Source: Eurosta solidaginis (taxonomy: Eukaryota > Arthropoda > Insecta > Diptera > Tephritidae). Taken from it: DNA of 64,000 bases. The notes under the pieces are model-generated. The model was given only the letters and a program-made list of their open reading frames with translations, was not told the origin of the DNA and did not search any database. Location: assembly GCF_040869045.1 (NCBI RefSeq), contig NC_090324.1, forward strand, positions 52,543,346 through 52,607,345, given 5' to 3'. The translations under genes were made by a program, and so were the position numbers. Positions within the stretch are counted from its first letter, which is position 1, and the number at the start of each line of letters is the position of its first letter. Positions 54,224 to 64,000 of the stretch are shown one piece after another.

Positions 54224-54915
54224 CCAAGATTCCAAGGGCTTTTGATTTCGCCCTGCAAAACTTTTTAATTTTCTTCTACTTTATATGGTAGGTGTCACAC
54301 CTATTTTACCAAGTTTTTTCTAAAGTTATATTTTGCGTCAATAGACCAATACAATTACCATGTTTCATCTCTTTTTTCGTATTTGGTATATAATTATGGC
54401 ATTTTTTTCATTTTTCGTAATTTTCGATATCGAAAAAGTGGGCGTAGTCATAGTCGGATTTCGGTAATTTTTTACACCTGGAATCTAAGCCTCTACCAAA
54501 TTTTACAAGGATTGGTAAATTTTTGTTCGACTTATGGCATTAAAGGTATCCTAGACAAATTAAATGAAAAGGGCGGAGCCACGCCCATTTTCAAATTTTC
54601 TTTTATTTTTGTATTTTGTTGCACCATATCATTACTGGAGTTGAATGTTGGCATAATTTACTTATACACTGTAAATATATTAACTTTTCTTTTAAAATTT
54701 GAATTAAAAAAAAAATTTTTTAAAAGTGGGCGTGGTCGTTCTCCGATTTTGCTAATTTTTAGTAAGCAGAAATATAGTAATAAGAGTAACGTTTCTGCCA
54801 AATTTCATCATGATATCTTCAACGACTGCCAAATAACAGCTTGCAAAACTTCTAAATTACCTTCTTTTAAAATTGGGCGGTGCCACGCCCATTGTCCAAA
54901 ATTTTACTACTTTTC
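54224..54915. repeat. Repeat element B, right part
   Basis: CCAAGATTCCAAGGGCTTTT, AAAAAGTGGGCGTAGTCATA, GGGCGGAGCCACGCCCATTT (hairpin GGGCG...CGCCC) and GGGCGGTGCCACGCCCATTG. Regularly spaced GGGCGTGG boxes suggest old internal repeats. From memory of tephritid repeats this belongs to the same element as 39060-40142. The long open frames crossing it carry no known protein. Confidence 0.65.
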
Positions 54916-55240
54916 TAACCACACCGTATGCCCTAGGTTCGCACCCCGGGCAAAGCAACATCAAAATTTTAGAAATAAGGTCTTTAAATTAGAAGAAGAT
55001 TTTTCTAAGCGGGGTCGCCCCTCGGCAGTGTTTGGCAAGCGCTCCGGGTGTATTTCTGCCATGAAAAGCTCTCTGTGAAAACTCATCTGCTTTGCAGATG
55101 CCGTTCGGAGTCGGCATAAAACATGTAGGTCCCGTCCGGCCAATTTGTAGAGAAAATCAAGAGGAGCACGACGCAAATTGGAAGAGATGATCGGCCTTAA
55201 ATTTTTAGGAGGTTATCGCGCCTTACATTTATTTTTTTTT
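54916..55240 (+). mobile_element. SINE, 5'-truncated
   Basis: Lacks the A box. Starts CACACCGTATGCCCTAGG, with B box GGTTCGCACC intact, body as in 14675-15031, and ends GGTTATCGCGCCTTACATTT plus a T-run. Confidence 0.85.
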
Positions 55241-55528
55241 ATAAAAATAGGTAGGTACTTTGTGTGAGGATGCAATGTTTCACGTTTTTTGTGGTCTGTA
55301 TGTAAACACTAGGGCTACGAATCACGTATTTCAACAATATATGACGTAAACGTAAGTATTTGATGAAATTTGAAGCTTCTAGCCATAAAATAGGGGCAAA
55401 AATGACAGTTTATATGAGGTATATAAAATATATACCACCGATATCTAAGATTTTTTCAATATATGCTATATACGTAAGCAATTGTTGAAATTTTAAGCTT
55501 CTAGCTCTTAAAATGGGGTAGAAATTGC
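55241..55528. repeat. AT-rich tandem array, segment 6
   Basis: Cassette end (AATAGGTAGGTACTTTGTGT) and about one and a half units, cut by a LINE at GTAGAAATTGC. Confidence 0.8.
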
Positions 55529-58500
55529 TTTTGTTTGCATTCATTATGGTGACCGTTAGCAGCAATTTGAGTGGTGCGGGCGATAATAATGTGCTATGAT
55601 AAATGTAATATGTTGCTATGATAAATGTTTTATGTCAGCGGGGGAATGGTTTTAGTATTGTACATTTTAACGCCAGAAGCTTGAATGCTGAGAATATAGA
55701 TTTTGTAAGGTATTTGTTTAAAAACTCGGTTGTTGACGTTATATGTGTTTCAGAGACTTGGTTTGTGGAAGATCTTGATGACAGGCACTTCATTATAAGA
55801 AATTATAATCTGGTTCGTAATGACAGAGTGGTTAAAAGGGGGGAGGCCTTGCAATTTATTGTAAAAAATATATAAGTATGAAGCCCATTTTCAAGTCTGT
55901 GGGCCCCGGTACAGAGTATTTGCCTGTTGAATTACGTGCTGCTTCTACAAAGGTCCTTGTGTCATGCGTTTACAGTCCCCATAAAACGAATAGTCATGAC
56001 TTTTTAATTTCTCCTCTGTCCTCGTACATTGTATCTTATGATAGTATAATTGTTTTTGGCGACTTTGATAATAATCTCCTCGTTCGTGACTCGTATAGTT
56101 CCAGTCTGTGGTACTAGTCTTAGTGTTGTAAATCGGGATATTCCTACAAGGTTTGGTATTAATTGTTGTCCTAGTTTACTCGATTATTTTATTGTTTCTT
56201 ACTTGGCTGTTGTTTTAAAATTTTACCAGATACCATTTCTATCAGACCATGACCTTATCTTTTCTTCCTTTGACTTTAACTTTGACCATTGTGACGCAAA
56301 TAGCTCTTTTGCTTTTAGGGATTATCGTTCTCTTGACAACAATGCTTTGTACTCCGATTTGTCCCACGTTGATTTCAGTGGATGTTGGAGCGTCGTTGCT
56401 GCCAATGGAAAACTTGAGTTTCTTAATAATAAGATTCTAGATGCCTATACCAAGTATGTCCCCACTCGCTATAGCAACCTACAAATAGGTACTGTCCCTG
56501 GTATAACGGCCAAGTTATTTCTGCAATAAAAGCGCGCAATATGGCATACAAATCGTGGAGGAGGATTAAAACTGATGTAGCATGGCAGGCCTACAGAATC
56601 GCTAGAAACACTGCTACTAGGATTATAAGAAACCAAAAATGTAAGTTCTTCACCTCAAGGCTAAATCCCTCATTACCTCCTAAATCCCTTTGGCTTAATT
56701 TAAAGAGTCTTAGAATATATGGAAATAGAAGGCAAGATTGTACTTTGAATGCAGATACCCTTGATGATGCGTTTGTGCATAGTTCAGTGGTTGATGTTGA
56801 CTTTGGTAATTTTGTTCTAAATGTGTGTTTCTCTGGAAGTCCATTCGAATTATCTGCGGTTACTGAATGTGAGGTAGTAAGAAGTATTCTTAAAATAAAG
56901 TCCAACGCAACTAGAATTGATGGGGTTCGAATTAAATTTATAAAAATTATTTTACCATTTGTGTTGAGTACCCTTACACACATTCTTAAACACTTCATTA
57001 CGACATCTTGCTTTCCTGAGTCGTGGAAGTGTGCCATAGTTAAGCCTGTTCCTAAAAAACGGTCTGCGAGCTCAGTCACTGATTATGGACCCATATGCAT
57101 TCTGCCAGTACTATCTAAAGTTTTTGAAAGGCTGCTAGCAGATCAAATCAACTCACATATTTTGAGGCATAATCTACTACCAGTCGGGTTTTAGAGCTAA
57201 TCACAGCTGTGCAACTGCATTACTAAAAGTAATCGATGATATCCGAATACCCTTCGATAATAACCAGCTCACCCTGCTCTGCTTACTAGACTTTTCAAAA
57301 GCTTTCGACTCTGTCGACCACGAGTTGCTCTGTTATAAACTACAGCTATAATTCGGATTTACTAAAAGCGCCTTGATGCTAATGGAAAGTTATTTAACTG
57401 GAAGAGTTCAATTTGTCAACACAGGAAGTGCAGTGTCGGGTATGAAAAACTTAATCCAAGGTGTTCCGCAGGGCTCCATCCTTGGGCCCTTATTATTTAG
57501 TATTTTTATAAACGACATTTTTTCAGTGTGTAAGCACATGAGCATGCATGCGTATGCAGATTATATACAAATGTATTTATCTGGTAGTTTCGCGAATATA
57601 AGCACACTTTGTGTCAAAGTAAATAATGACCTATCATGCGTGCAGTACTGAGCCAATAGTAATGGTCTTTGCCTTGATGCTAATAAATCGTTTGTATTAC
57701 CTATTTCTAAGAAAAAGGTCGTCGATGTACTAACTCCTACTATATGCATTGGTAATACTGCTCTACAAACTGTTACTAAAATCACGAATCTGGGTTTCGT
57801 AATTAACTCAAACCTAACTTGTGTTGACCGTATCAACTCTGTGGTTGGTAAAGTGTATAGTACATTGCGCATCTGAGGCAATCTGCACCGTTTACGCCTC
57901 CTCAAATTAGAAGAAAGCTTGCCGTACAGCTTATATTGCCAATAATAACCTACTCTGAGCTAGTTTACAACAAACTAGATTCGTGCTCTGCACATAAAAA
58001 TGAGATTGCCTTTAATCAGGTAACTCGCTACGTATTTGGGTTACGCAGGTTCCATCATATTTCTGCGTGGCGGATTCAACTCTTAGGATGTGACATATTT
58101 GCCTATCAGAAGGATAGAAGTGTAATTTTCTTGTTCAGGTTGATTTATACTAAATCCCCACCGTACTTATATAAAAACTCACATTTGCTAGATCTCTCAG
58201 GTCATGTAGTATAGTTGTACCCAACTTCAATTTTGTTGTCTCTACAAGGCTGTTTTTCGTCAACACCATTCGTATATGGAACTCAATTCCAGCTGCAATA
58301 AGGAACAATGTAAACCAAAGCAATTATAAGCGCATTCTTTTCAATTATTTCTCTACACATTAATCTTAATCTGACTATTTTGTTTTTTTTTTTTTTTTTT
58401 GTTTTTAATCAATTTTTTCCTAAGTCGTCTACTTTAAGTATAGTTTTAATTTACTGTCTTTAATATGTCTACTATATCTATATATATTTTATATCATTAC

Positions 58501-58687
58501 TACTGTACTTTATATAGCGTCATTAACTTAGGTTAACTTTAGTAATACTGTGTATCCCTTTTTTATCCAAAAATTTTATTCAATATTGTTAAATACATAT
58601 CTATGACACTGTTTGTTGTACTATAAAAGATATATTATCTTACTGTACTAATGTAATTTCTAATAAATGAAATGAAATTAAATGAAA
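55529..58687 (+). mobile_element. Jockey/CR1-like LINE, no ORF1
   Basis: 3.16 kb within one array unit: GAAATTGC on the left and GTTTCTTATCTG on the right are nearly adjacent in intact units. The endonuclease starts within 100 bases of the 5' end, so ORF1 is missing or was never present in this copy. The 3' end is (AAATG)n-like (AAATGAAATGAAATTAAATG). No TSD is obvious. Confidence 0.8.
55618..58345 (+). pseudogene. LINE ORF2: endonuclease and reverse transcriptase
   Basis: Endonuclease: FSIVHFNARSLNAENIDFVR, DVICVSETWFVEDLDDRHF (catalytic glutamate), IIVFGDFDNNLL, FLSDHDLIFSSF (SDH). RT: CAIVKPVPKKRSASSVTDYG, LPVLSKVFERLLADQINSHI, LCLLDFSKAFDSVDHELL (motif A, about 57275), LIQGVPQGSILGPLLFSIFI, and HAYADYIQMYLS at the catalytic site, where the second aspartate of YADD is replaced by tyrosine. 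The C-terminal region FNQVTRYVFGLRRFHHISAW follows. Stops at 55873, 56115, 56527, 57192, 57350, 57650, 57875 and later show long decay. Confidence 0.85.
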
Positions 58688-58808
58688 GTTTCTTATCTGA
58701 ACAATCGATCTGTATGATTTTTTCAGACAACAATATATGCTATACACGTAAGCACTTGGTGATATTTGAAGCTTCTAACAGTTAAAATGGGGCTGAAATT
58801 TCAAATAA

Positions 58809-58848
<40 letters not shown>

Positions 58849-58943
58849 AATAAATGCTATATACGTAAACATTTGGTGAAACTTGAAGCTTATAGCTGTT
58901 AAAATGGGGCTGAAATTGCGAAAATATATATATATATATATAT
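58688..58943. repeat. AT-rich tandem array, segment 7, with (AT)n
   Basis: Remainder of the interrupted unit and two shorter units, with (TA)n runs at 58813-58844 and 58924-58942. Ends at an LTR. Confidence 0.8.
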
Positions 58944-59654
58944 TGTAACGAATTTGCTGCAAATTCCTCTTATTTGCCCTTTTGCTAGGTTTGTATCGCT
59001 AAACTGTTGAATAAATAACTCCAATATTGAATAATGGAAAAATGGCCTTTATTAAAATACTTCACAATAACACTCAAACTGTGCAACGAATAGCTTAATA
59101 ACCAAACTGATAGCTCAAATGAAACTCCACTATTCAAAATAATACTGCTATTGCTCGCTAGATATCGTCTTAGTCGTAACTGCTTGACAACTCAAATCAA
59201 ACTCAAACTCCTCGCCTTTACTGTCGCGCCTTTTATACTTTTTGATTTGTAATTGCATACTTCTAGGCTTTTCCATTCCAGAACTTACTAGTTAGTTTCG
59301 GCTACAAAATCGCCAGCCACAACTACGTGCACAAATTATTGCCCTCTCTTGTGACAACTCAGATAAGATATATGCATGTGTTTGTGCATTGCCGCTCCAC
59401 TGCTCGTATACGTACATATGTGTAGACGCAATTATTTATTCGTTTATGTAGATACATAATGATTGGATTATTGATGTGAATGGTTGTAGTTTACAGTCTC
59501 TCGAGTACACATAGGCGTATAAGTAAATGCATCTGTGTGTGACATCTCTCTGGGCTGCCTTATATATGTGTATACTTGATTTGATTATTGACGTAAAAAC
59601 TGCTTAGCATGGCCTTAGTGATGGTACAGCTTAGTGATGCTAATATCCGTGACA
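58944..59654 (-). repeat. 3' LTR of a Gypsy-type element
   Basis: 711 bp. On the minus strand it begins TGTCACGGATATTAGC and ends GCAAATTCGTTACA. A purine-rich tract GGTGGAGGGCAG precedes it in element sense (59655-59666). Confidence 0.8.
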
Positions 59655-59921
59655 CTGCCCTCCACCTAAGTCTGATCGTCCCGATCAGACAAATCTCTCG
59701 ATATAAACGCTGCTAATCTTTCCAAATGAACCACTTTCATTTTGGTTCATGGTTCGGTAGTGGTTTGTATGCGGTACACCACATCGTTGATCCGTTTTAC
59801 AACTTTGTATGGGCCTTCCCAGTTACACTGCAATTTCGGGGACAAACCTTTTTTCGTTGTGGGTTGTATAGCAGCACCAAATCTCCTTCCTGAAACCCTT
59901 CCTAATTAATTGCTTTATCGT
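59655..59921 (-). pseudogene. Gypsy integrase C-terminal end
   Basis: In element sense: EGFQEGDLVLLYNPQRKKGL, SPKLQCNWEGPYKVVKRIND and MKVVHLERLAAF, then DLSDRDDQT and a stop. This is the C-terminal domain of a Ty3/Gypsy integrase. Everything upstream is lost at the fusion with the BEL duplication at 59921/59922. Confidence 0.8.
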
Positions 59922-60191
59922 AGTAGAGGGCCTATTATCGTAGGAGTTTTGGAGCGGGTTGTAGGTGGTGTTTTTCTGTAGGGTATCCGCATGCAGGAGC
60001 GTATGGTGACGAGAGTGGCACGTATTGCAGTTGTAGGAACTGGGGCATCTGGTCACTGTGTGTCCTGGGGATAGACAATTCAGACAACCACTTGTAGATT
60101 TTATGAATTTAATCCTTTCTGAAGGGGTTAACTCGCAAAAGCGTGAACAGTTTCGTAATCTGTGCTCTGCGGACTTGCACATTTTACACAT
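59823..60191 (-). pseudogene. Chimeric frame: BEL nucleocapsid joined to Gypsy
   Basis: The frame holds the three BEL 2 zinc knuckles (CKMCKSAEHRLRNC, CLNCLSPGHTVTRC, CNTCHSRHHTLLH), then at 59922 passes into Gypsy integrase DNA in a different frame (TIKQLIRKGFRKEIWCCYTT) before stopping. The fusion is a by-product of the rearrangement. Confidence 0.8.
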
Positions 60192-60323
60192 TGCCTTTGA
60201 CGTCGGTCTGGATACCTTTGTTTGAAAGGCACAAAGTCTTTTCGTAGGGGGTTCTGTTGATTGTCGCGACGCGTTTAGTTTTTACACTTTCGAAGTGGCA
60301 TGCCCTGTAAAACCAGACACTGT

Positions 60324-61178
60324 TTAAAGTGTCTGAAACCGATTAGACAAGAATTTATCCATATCCTCCCACTTGGATATGTCCGTTTTATGATCTATAC
60401 TTTGCTCCCATAGAGCCAACGTGCTCTGTGGTAGCTTGGTTGAGCAGTGATAAGTCAGGATTGCATCCCAATTGGAAGTGTCAATTTTGTGGCATTTGAG
60501 GGACGAAGTACAATTATTTATATCATTTTGCAGCTTTTTTATTGAACTGCCACACTCACTTTCTACCTTTTTTAAGTTAAATAAAATTTGTAGTTGTGTG
60601 TTCACTAAGATACGTTTGTTTTCGTATCTTTCACACAAGTTCTTCCAGGCCATCTCGAAACTTTCATTTGTGAGAGGGCATTTTTTAATGATATATTTTG
60701 CTTCGCCCTGCGTTTTGTTGTTGAGATGGAGTAACTTTTCCACCCCGTTCAAACTATAATTGTTTATATATATTGCCGTGAACAGGTCGCGAAAAGTTGG
60801 CCAAGACAGATAATCCCCTTTAAAAACTTCCGTGTCACAAGCAGGGAGGCGCATTTTATGCGCATGAGGTTCTTGCTCAGGGTTGACGTTCTTTTCATCC
60901 TTCTTGTATTTTTCTGCCTCAGCAGATATAGACGCTGAACATCGCACGTAGATTGCGTATGCTGCCTTTTGCTTCTTTCTGATCGCCATAACGTCATCCG
61001 CTAACACCTCATCAGATCCCAATAGCGAATCAAACGCAGACTTTACCTTCTTCCACAAGAGCCGCAACTCTTCCTGCTGTATTGCAAGGGTGTGTTTGCT
61101 ATTGTCGCTCTCCGGAATAAGGCTGTAATTTTTATCAAACTCTGCGATTGATTCTGCTAAACGGATGTAGGTTTCCAT
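60324..61178 (-). CDS. BEL Gag, duplicated copy
   Basis: 284 residues, intact, with about nine substitutions against 51830-52684 (for example METYIRLAESIAEFDKNYSL and KGVEKLF to NGVEKLL). Same DUF1759 core, same start and stop. It has no downstream protease or RT because of the fusion at 59922, so it is an isolated Gag gene under a complete LTR. Confidence 0.85.
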   Translation of the reverse strand: METYIRLAESIAEFDKNYSLIPESDNSKHTLAIQQEELRLLWKKVKSAFDSLLGSDEVLADDVMAIRKKQKAAYAIYVRCSASISAEAEKYKKDEKNVNPEQEPHAHKMRLPACDTEVFKGDYLSWPTFRDLFTAIYINNYSLNGVEKLLHLNNKTQGEAKYIIKKCPLTNESFEMAWKNLCERYENKRILVNTQLQILFNLKKVESECGSSIKKLQNDINNCTSSLKCHKIDTSNWDAILTYHCSTKLPQSTLALWEQSIDHKTDISKWEDMDKFLSNRFQTL

Positions 61179-62215
61179 TGTTTTATTTACGTTTATTAAC
61201 GAGAAAATTTCCGATTATAGAAATGTAACGCTTTAGAGTAAAAATACCTGCCCAGCCGTAAATAAACACTATTGAAATTCGAAGTTTATTATTTTTTTTT
61301 TTTTTTTATTGCAGACTTTGTCAGAGTAGCGACAACGAAAAAACGGTTTGTTTTAAGGACCTTTCGTCACAGCAGCGACAATAGCAAAAGATTTAATGTA
61401 CAAACTTTTTGTCTCAGCGGCAACAACAAAAAAAGGGGACCACTCGCCACTTCCACAAATAATGGGTGTATTTTTGGAAAAGTGAAAAAGTGCGTGCGAT
61501 ATTCGAAACCAAGCGCAAAAAAGGTGTAAAAAGTGTTTAAAAAGTGAAGTGAGCACGGGATTAATTAATTAAATTGAACTTAATTTCGTGTTTGTGATGT
61601 GCAAAAAAAAACAACAACACAAAACTATTTAGTATGGTGCGGAAAATGAGGTTAAGTTACCCTCTTCCTTGTGTTGTGTCTGGAAAATCTTACCACTGGT
61701 GGGCGGATAGACCAGATAATCACAAGGATCGAAATAAAATTAATAAACCAAGTGATTTAATTTTTGAAATTGGAAAGAAAAAATGGTGCTCACTAAATAA
61801 CTTCACTTTTTCACTTCTTTTTTATGATTTTAATTTTTCGCGCACTACACGGGTTTTTTTCCTTTATTTTGCAAAAAAACAACACTCAAAAAAAAAGTGG
61901 CAAGAAATATAACACTTACTTCTTATTGGTTTTTGTGCTGGAAAAGTTGATTGTGCTGTGCTGTGATTGGCGAATATGCTGTAGCTCTGGTCACCTATGT
62001 ACAATAAACTCCAACTTTTTCCTTGCCAATTTTCTGCTGCTAATATCGTGTTGTATAATATGTAACTTCCAAACTTCTTTGTTATGTTCTGCTGGGATAT
62101 GCTGTGGCAAATAAATTCTCGTGGCAAACCTTTGGCAAATTTTATAGTAGGCAAATGTGCTGTGTTGTGGACTGTATAACAAATGGCGCTTTTAGTTCCT
62201 GGTGAGGAGGACCAA
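61179..62215 (-). other. BEL leader, duplicated copy
   Basis: Matches 52685-53718 closely, including the TGGTCCTCCTCACCAGG primer-binding candidate next to the LTR. No gene is supported. Confidence 0.7.
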
Positions 62216-62720
62216 TGTTGGGCCTGAGTGCGTCTGGAACCGGCAGTGGGTAGGCGCACACGGGTCGATCTCGGGTTGATAGTGCTCTCGAAAGAAAGTA
62301 AAAGAACAAAACGCAAAGAGGATTTCCTCGTTATAATAGTGTTTTAATTAGAGTGTAGGAAAATATATACAAGGATACAATATTACCTTTGAGTGTAAAA
62401 ATGATGACGGTGATACTCGGCGATGTGTGCTTGTTGGCGGTCGATCGAAAAAGAGGCCGGTTGTGCCGTTGATGACAACCGCTAAGCCGCGAAAAAGTCC
62501 TCCGGTATTAAGGAGGGGAAGAGCCACACACACAACCACCCTTACGTATACGTGCATGGGTGCTGACAACCTGCACACACACGCACGTGCATGTGTATGA
62601 AACGCATGCATGTGCATGCATGCACACAAATGGGCGTGGGTGTGGGTGGCTGGAAATATTATTAAAACATTAGGGAGGGGCGCCGTCAATCAGGTAAAAG
62701 TTAGGCGTTGGGCCTAAACA
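62216..62720 (-). repeat. BEL LTR, duplicated copy
   Basis: 505 bp, same ends as 53719-54223 except for scattered changes (GGCCCAACA at the inner end against GGCCGAACA). Confidence 0.9.
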
Positions 62721-63395
62721 CCAAGATTCCAAGGGCTTTTGATTTCGCCCTGCAAAACTTTTTCATTTTCTTCTACTTTATATGGTAGGTGTCACACCTA
62801 TTTTACCAAGTTTTTTTCTAAAGTTATATTTTGCGTCTATAGACCAATACAATTACCATGTTTCATCCCTTTTTTCGTATTTGGTATATAATTATGGCAT
62901 TTTTTCCATTTTTCGTAATTTTCGATATCGAAAAAGTGGGCGTAGTCATAGTCGGATTTCGGTCATTTTTTACACCTGGAATCTAAGTCTCTACCAAATT
63001 TTACAAGGATTGGTAAATTTTTGTTCGACTTATGGCATTAAAAGTATCCTAGACAAATTAAATGAAAAGGGCGGAGCCACGCCCATTTTCAAATTTTCTT
63101 TTATTTTTGTATTTTGTTGCACCATATCATTACTGGAGTTGAATGTTGGCATAATTTACTTATACACTGTAAAGATATTAACTTTTCTTTTAAAATTTGA
63201 ATTAAAAAAAAATTTTTTTAAAAGTGGGCGTGGTCGTTCTCCGATTTTGCTAATTTTTAGTAAGCAGATATATAGTAATAAATTTCATCATGATATCTTC
63301 AACGACTGCCAAATAACAGCTTGCAAAACTTCTAAATTACCTTCTTTTAAAATTGGGCGGTGCCACGCCCATTGTCCAAAATTTTACTACTTTTC
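62721..63395. repeat. Repeat element B, right part, duplicated copy
   Basis: Matches 54224-54915 with a 20-bp deletion near 63282 and single-base changes. Confidence 0.75.
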
Positions 63396-63690
63396 TAACC
63401 ACACCGTATGCCCTAGGTTCGCACCCCGGGCAAAGCAACATCAAAATTTTAGAAATAAGGTTTTTAAATTAGAAGAAGATTTTTCTAAGCGGGGTCGCCC
63501 CTCGGCAGTGTTTGGCAAGCGCTCCGGGTGTATTTCTGCCATGAAAAGCTCTCTGTGAAAACTCATCTGCTTTGCAGATGCCGTTCGGAGTCGGCATAAT
63601 TTGTAGAGAAAATCAAGAGGAGCACGACGCAAATTGGAAGAGATGATCGGCCTTAGATTTTTAGGAGGTTATCGCGCCTTACGTTAATTT
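63396..63690 (+). mobile_element. SINE, 5'-truncated, duplicated copy
   Basis: Same truncation point as 54916-55240, B box GGTTCGCACC present. It lacks about 22 bases around 63598 (the GTCCCGTCCGG region). Confidence 0.85.
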
Positions 63691-63983
63691 TTTTTTATAA
63701 AAATAGGTAGGTACTTTGTGTGAGGATGCAATGTTTCACGTTTTTTGTGGTCTGTATGTAAAAACTATGGCTACCAATCACGTATTTCAACAATATATGA
63801 CGTAAACGTAAGTATTTGATGAAATTTGAAGCTTCTAGCCATAAAATAGGGGCAAAAATGACAGTTTATATGAGGAATATAAAATATATACCACCGATAT
63901 CTACGATTTTTTCAATATATGCTATATACGTAAGCAATTGTTGAAATTTTAAGCTTCTAGCTCTTAAAATGGGGTAGAAATTG
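63691..63983. repeat. AT-rich tandem array, segment 8
   Basis: Matches 55241-55528. The last 17 bases of the window (from TTTTGTTTGCATTCAT) are the 5' end of a second copy of the Jockey/CR1-like LINE. Confidence 0.8.
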
Positions 63984-64000
63984 CTTTTGTTTGCATTCAT

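Larger units (their letters stand above)
51428..55544. repeat. Segmental duplication, left copy
   Basis: 4.1 kb (BEL 2 nucleocapsid to 5' LTR, repeat B, SINE, array, first 16 bases of a LINE) that recurs at 59922-64000 in the same orientation, offset 8,494-8,497 bp through the BEL LTR. Differences are sparse (for example a 20-bp deletion near 63282 in the right copy and the loss of AACATGTAGGTCCCGTCCGGCC-region bases near 63598). Confidence 0.92.
59922..64000. repeat. Segmental duplication, right copy
   Basis: Copy of 51428-55544. Starts at AGTAGAGGGCCTATTATCG and continues past the window end, already including the first bases of the LINE found at 55529 in the left copy. The duplication therefore followed that LINE insertion. 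Confidence 0.92.

Noticed and set aside
54383..55078. 231-residue open frame (and 62782-63558, 258 residues)
   Set aside because: It crosses repeat B and the SINE, has no domain, and its sequence follows the repeats and not a gene.

Overview
The window looks like repeat-rich, probably heterochromatic DNA of a higher dipteran, most likely a tephritid fruit fly. That is inferred from the mix of BEL/Pao, mdg1-like Ty3/Gypsy, LOA-, CR1/Jockey- and RTE-type elements, a Helitron, a tRNA-derived SINE, and repeat families I recognise from tephritid assemblies. I see no intact host gene. The protein-coding signal is broken transposon genes plus a small cluster of broken copies of host genes.

The substrate is an AT-rich tandem array of roughly 140-170 bp units (1-1006, 2868-4261, 8486-9739, 28958-29122, 34950-36715, 55241-55528, 58688-58943, 63691-63983) into which elements inserted. 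From left to right: a 5'-truncated RTE-like LINE with a 14-bp target-site duplication (TSD, 1021-2867); an interspersed repeat (4262-8362) split by a three-LTR tandem retrotransposon (4719-8079); and a DNA transposon with terminal inverted repeats (9740-28957). The DNA transposon holds a broken transposase gene, a MITE and a CR1/Jockey-type LINE. That LINE is split by a LOA-type LINE (14603-26866, 12-bp TSD), which contains a SINE and an mdg1-like Gypsy copy with a GTTT TSD. A 4.6-kb piece of this nest was then duplicated in tandem.

Next come a complete but decayed BEL/Pao element (29123-34949, 5-bp TSD), a short apparently unique stretch (36716-37317), degenerate 35-bp repeats, the 5' part of a Helitron (37535-39036) and a 130-bp minisatellite element (39060-40142). 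The region 40143-54223 is bounded by matching LTR sequence of a second BEL/Pao family. I read it as one BEL element carrying a large internal block with another Gag-like gene and pseudogene fragments of RpL7A, a UDP-galactose transporter, Rme-8 and a neprilysin.

The right end repeats itself: 51428-55544 recurs at 59922-64000, fused at its left edge to a Gypsy 3' end (58944-59921). The duplication runs out of the window. A Jockey/CR1-like LINE (55529-58687) lies between the copies.

The genes do not form a pathway. The value of the window is its insertion chronology, which TSDs and split reading frames make readable, plus the three-LTR element, the shuffled host-gene cluster and the duplications.
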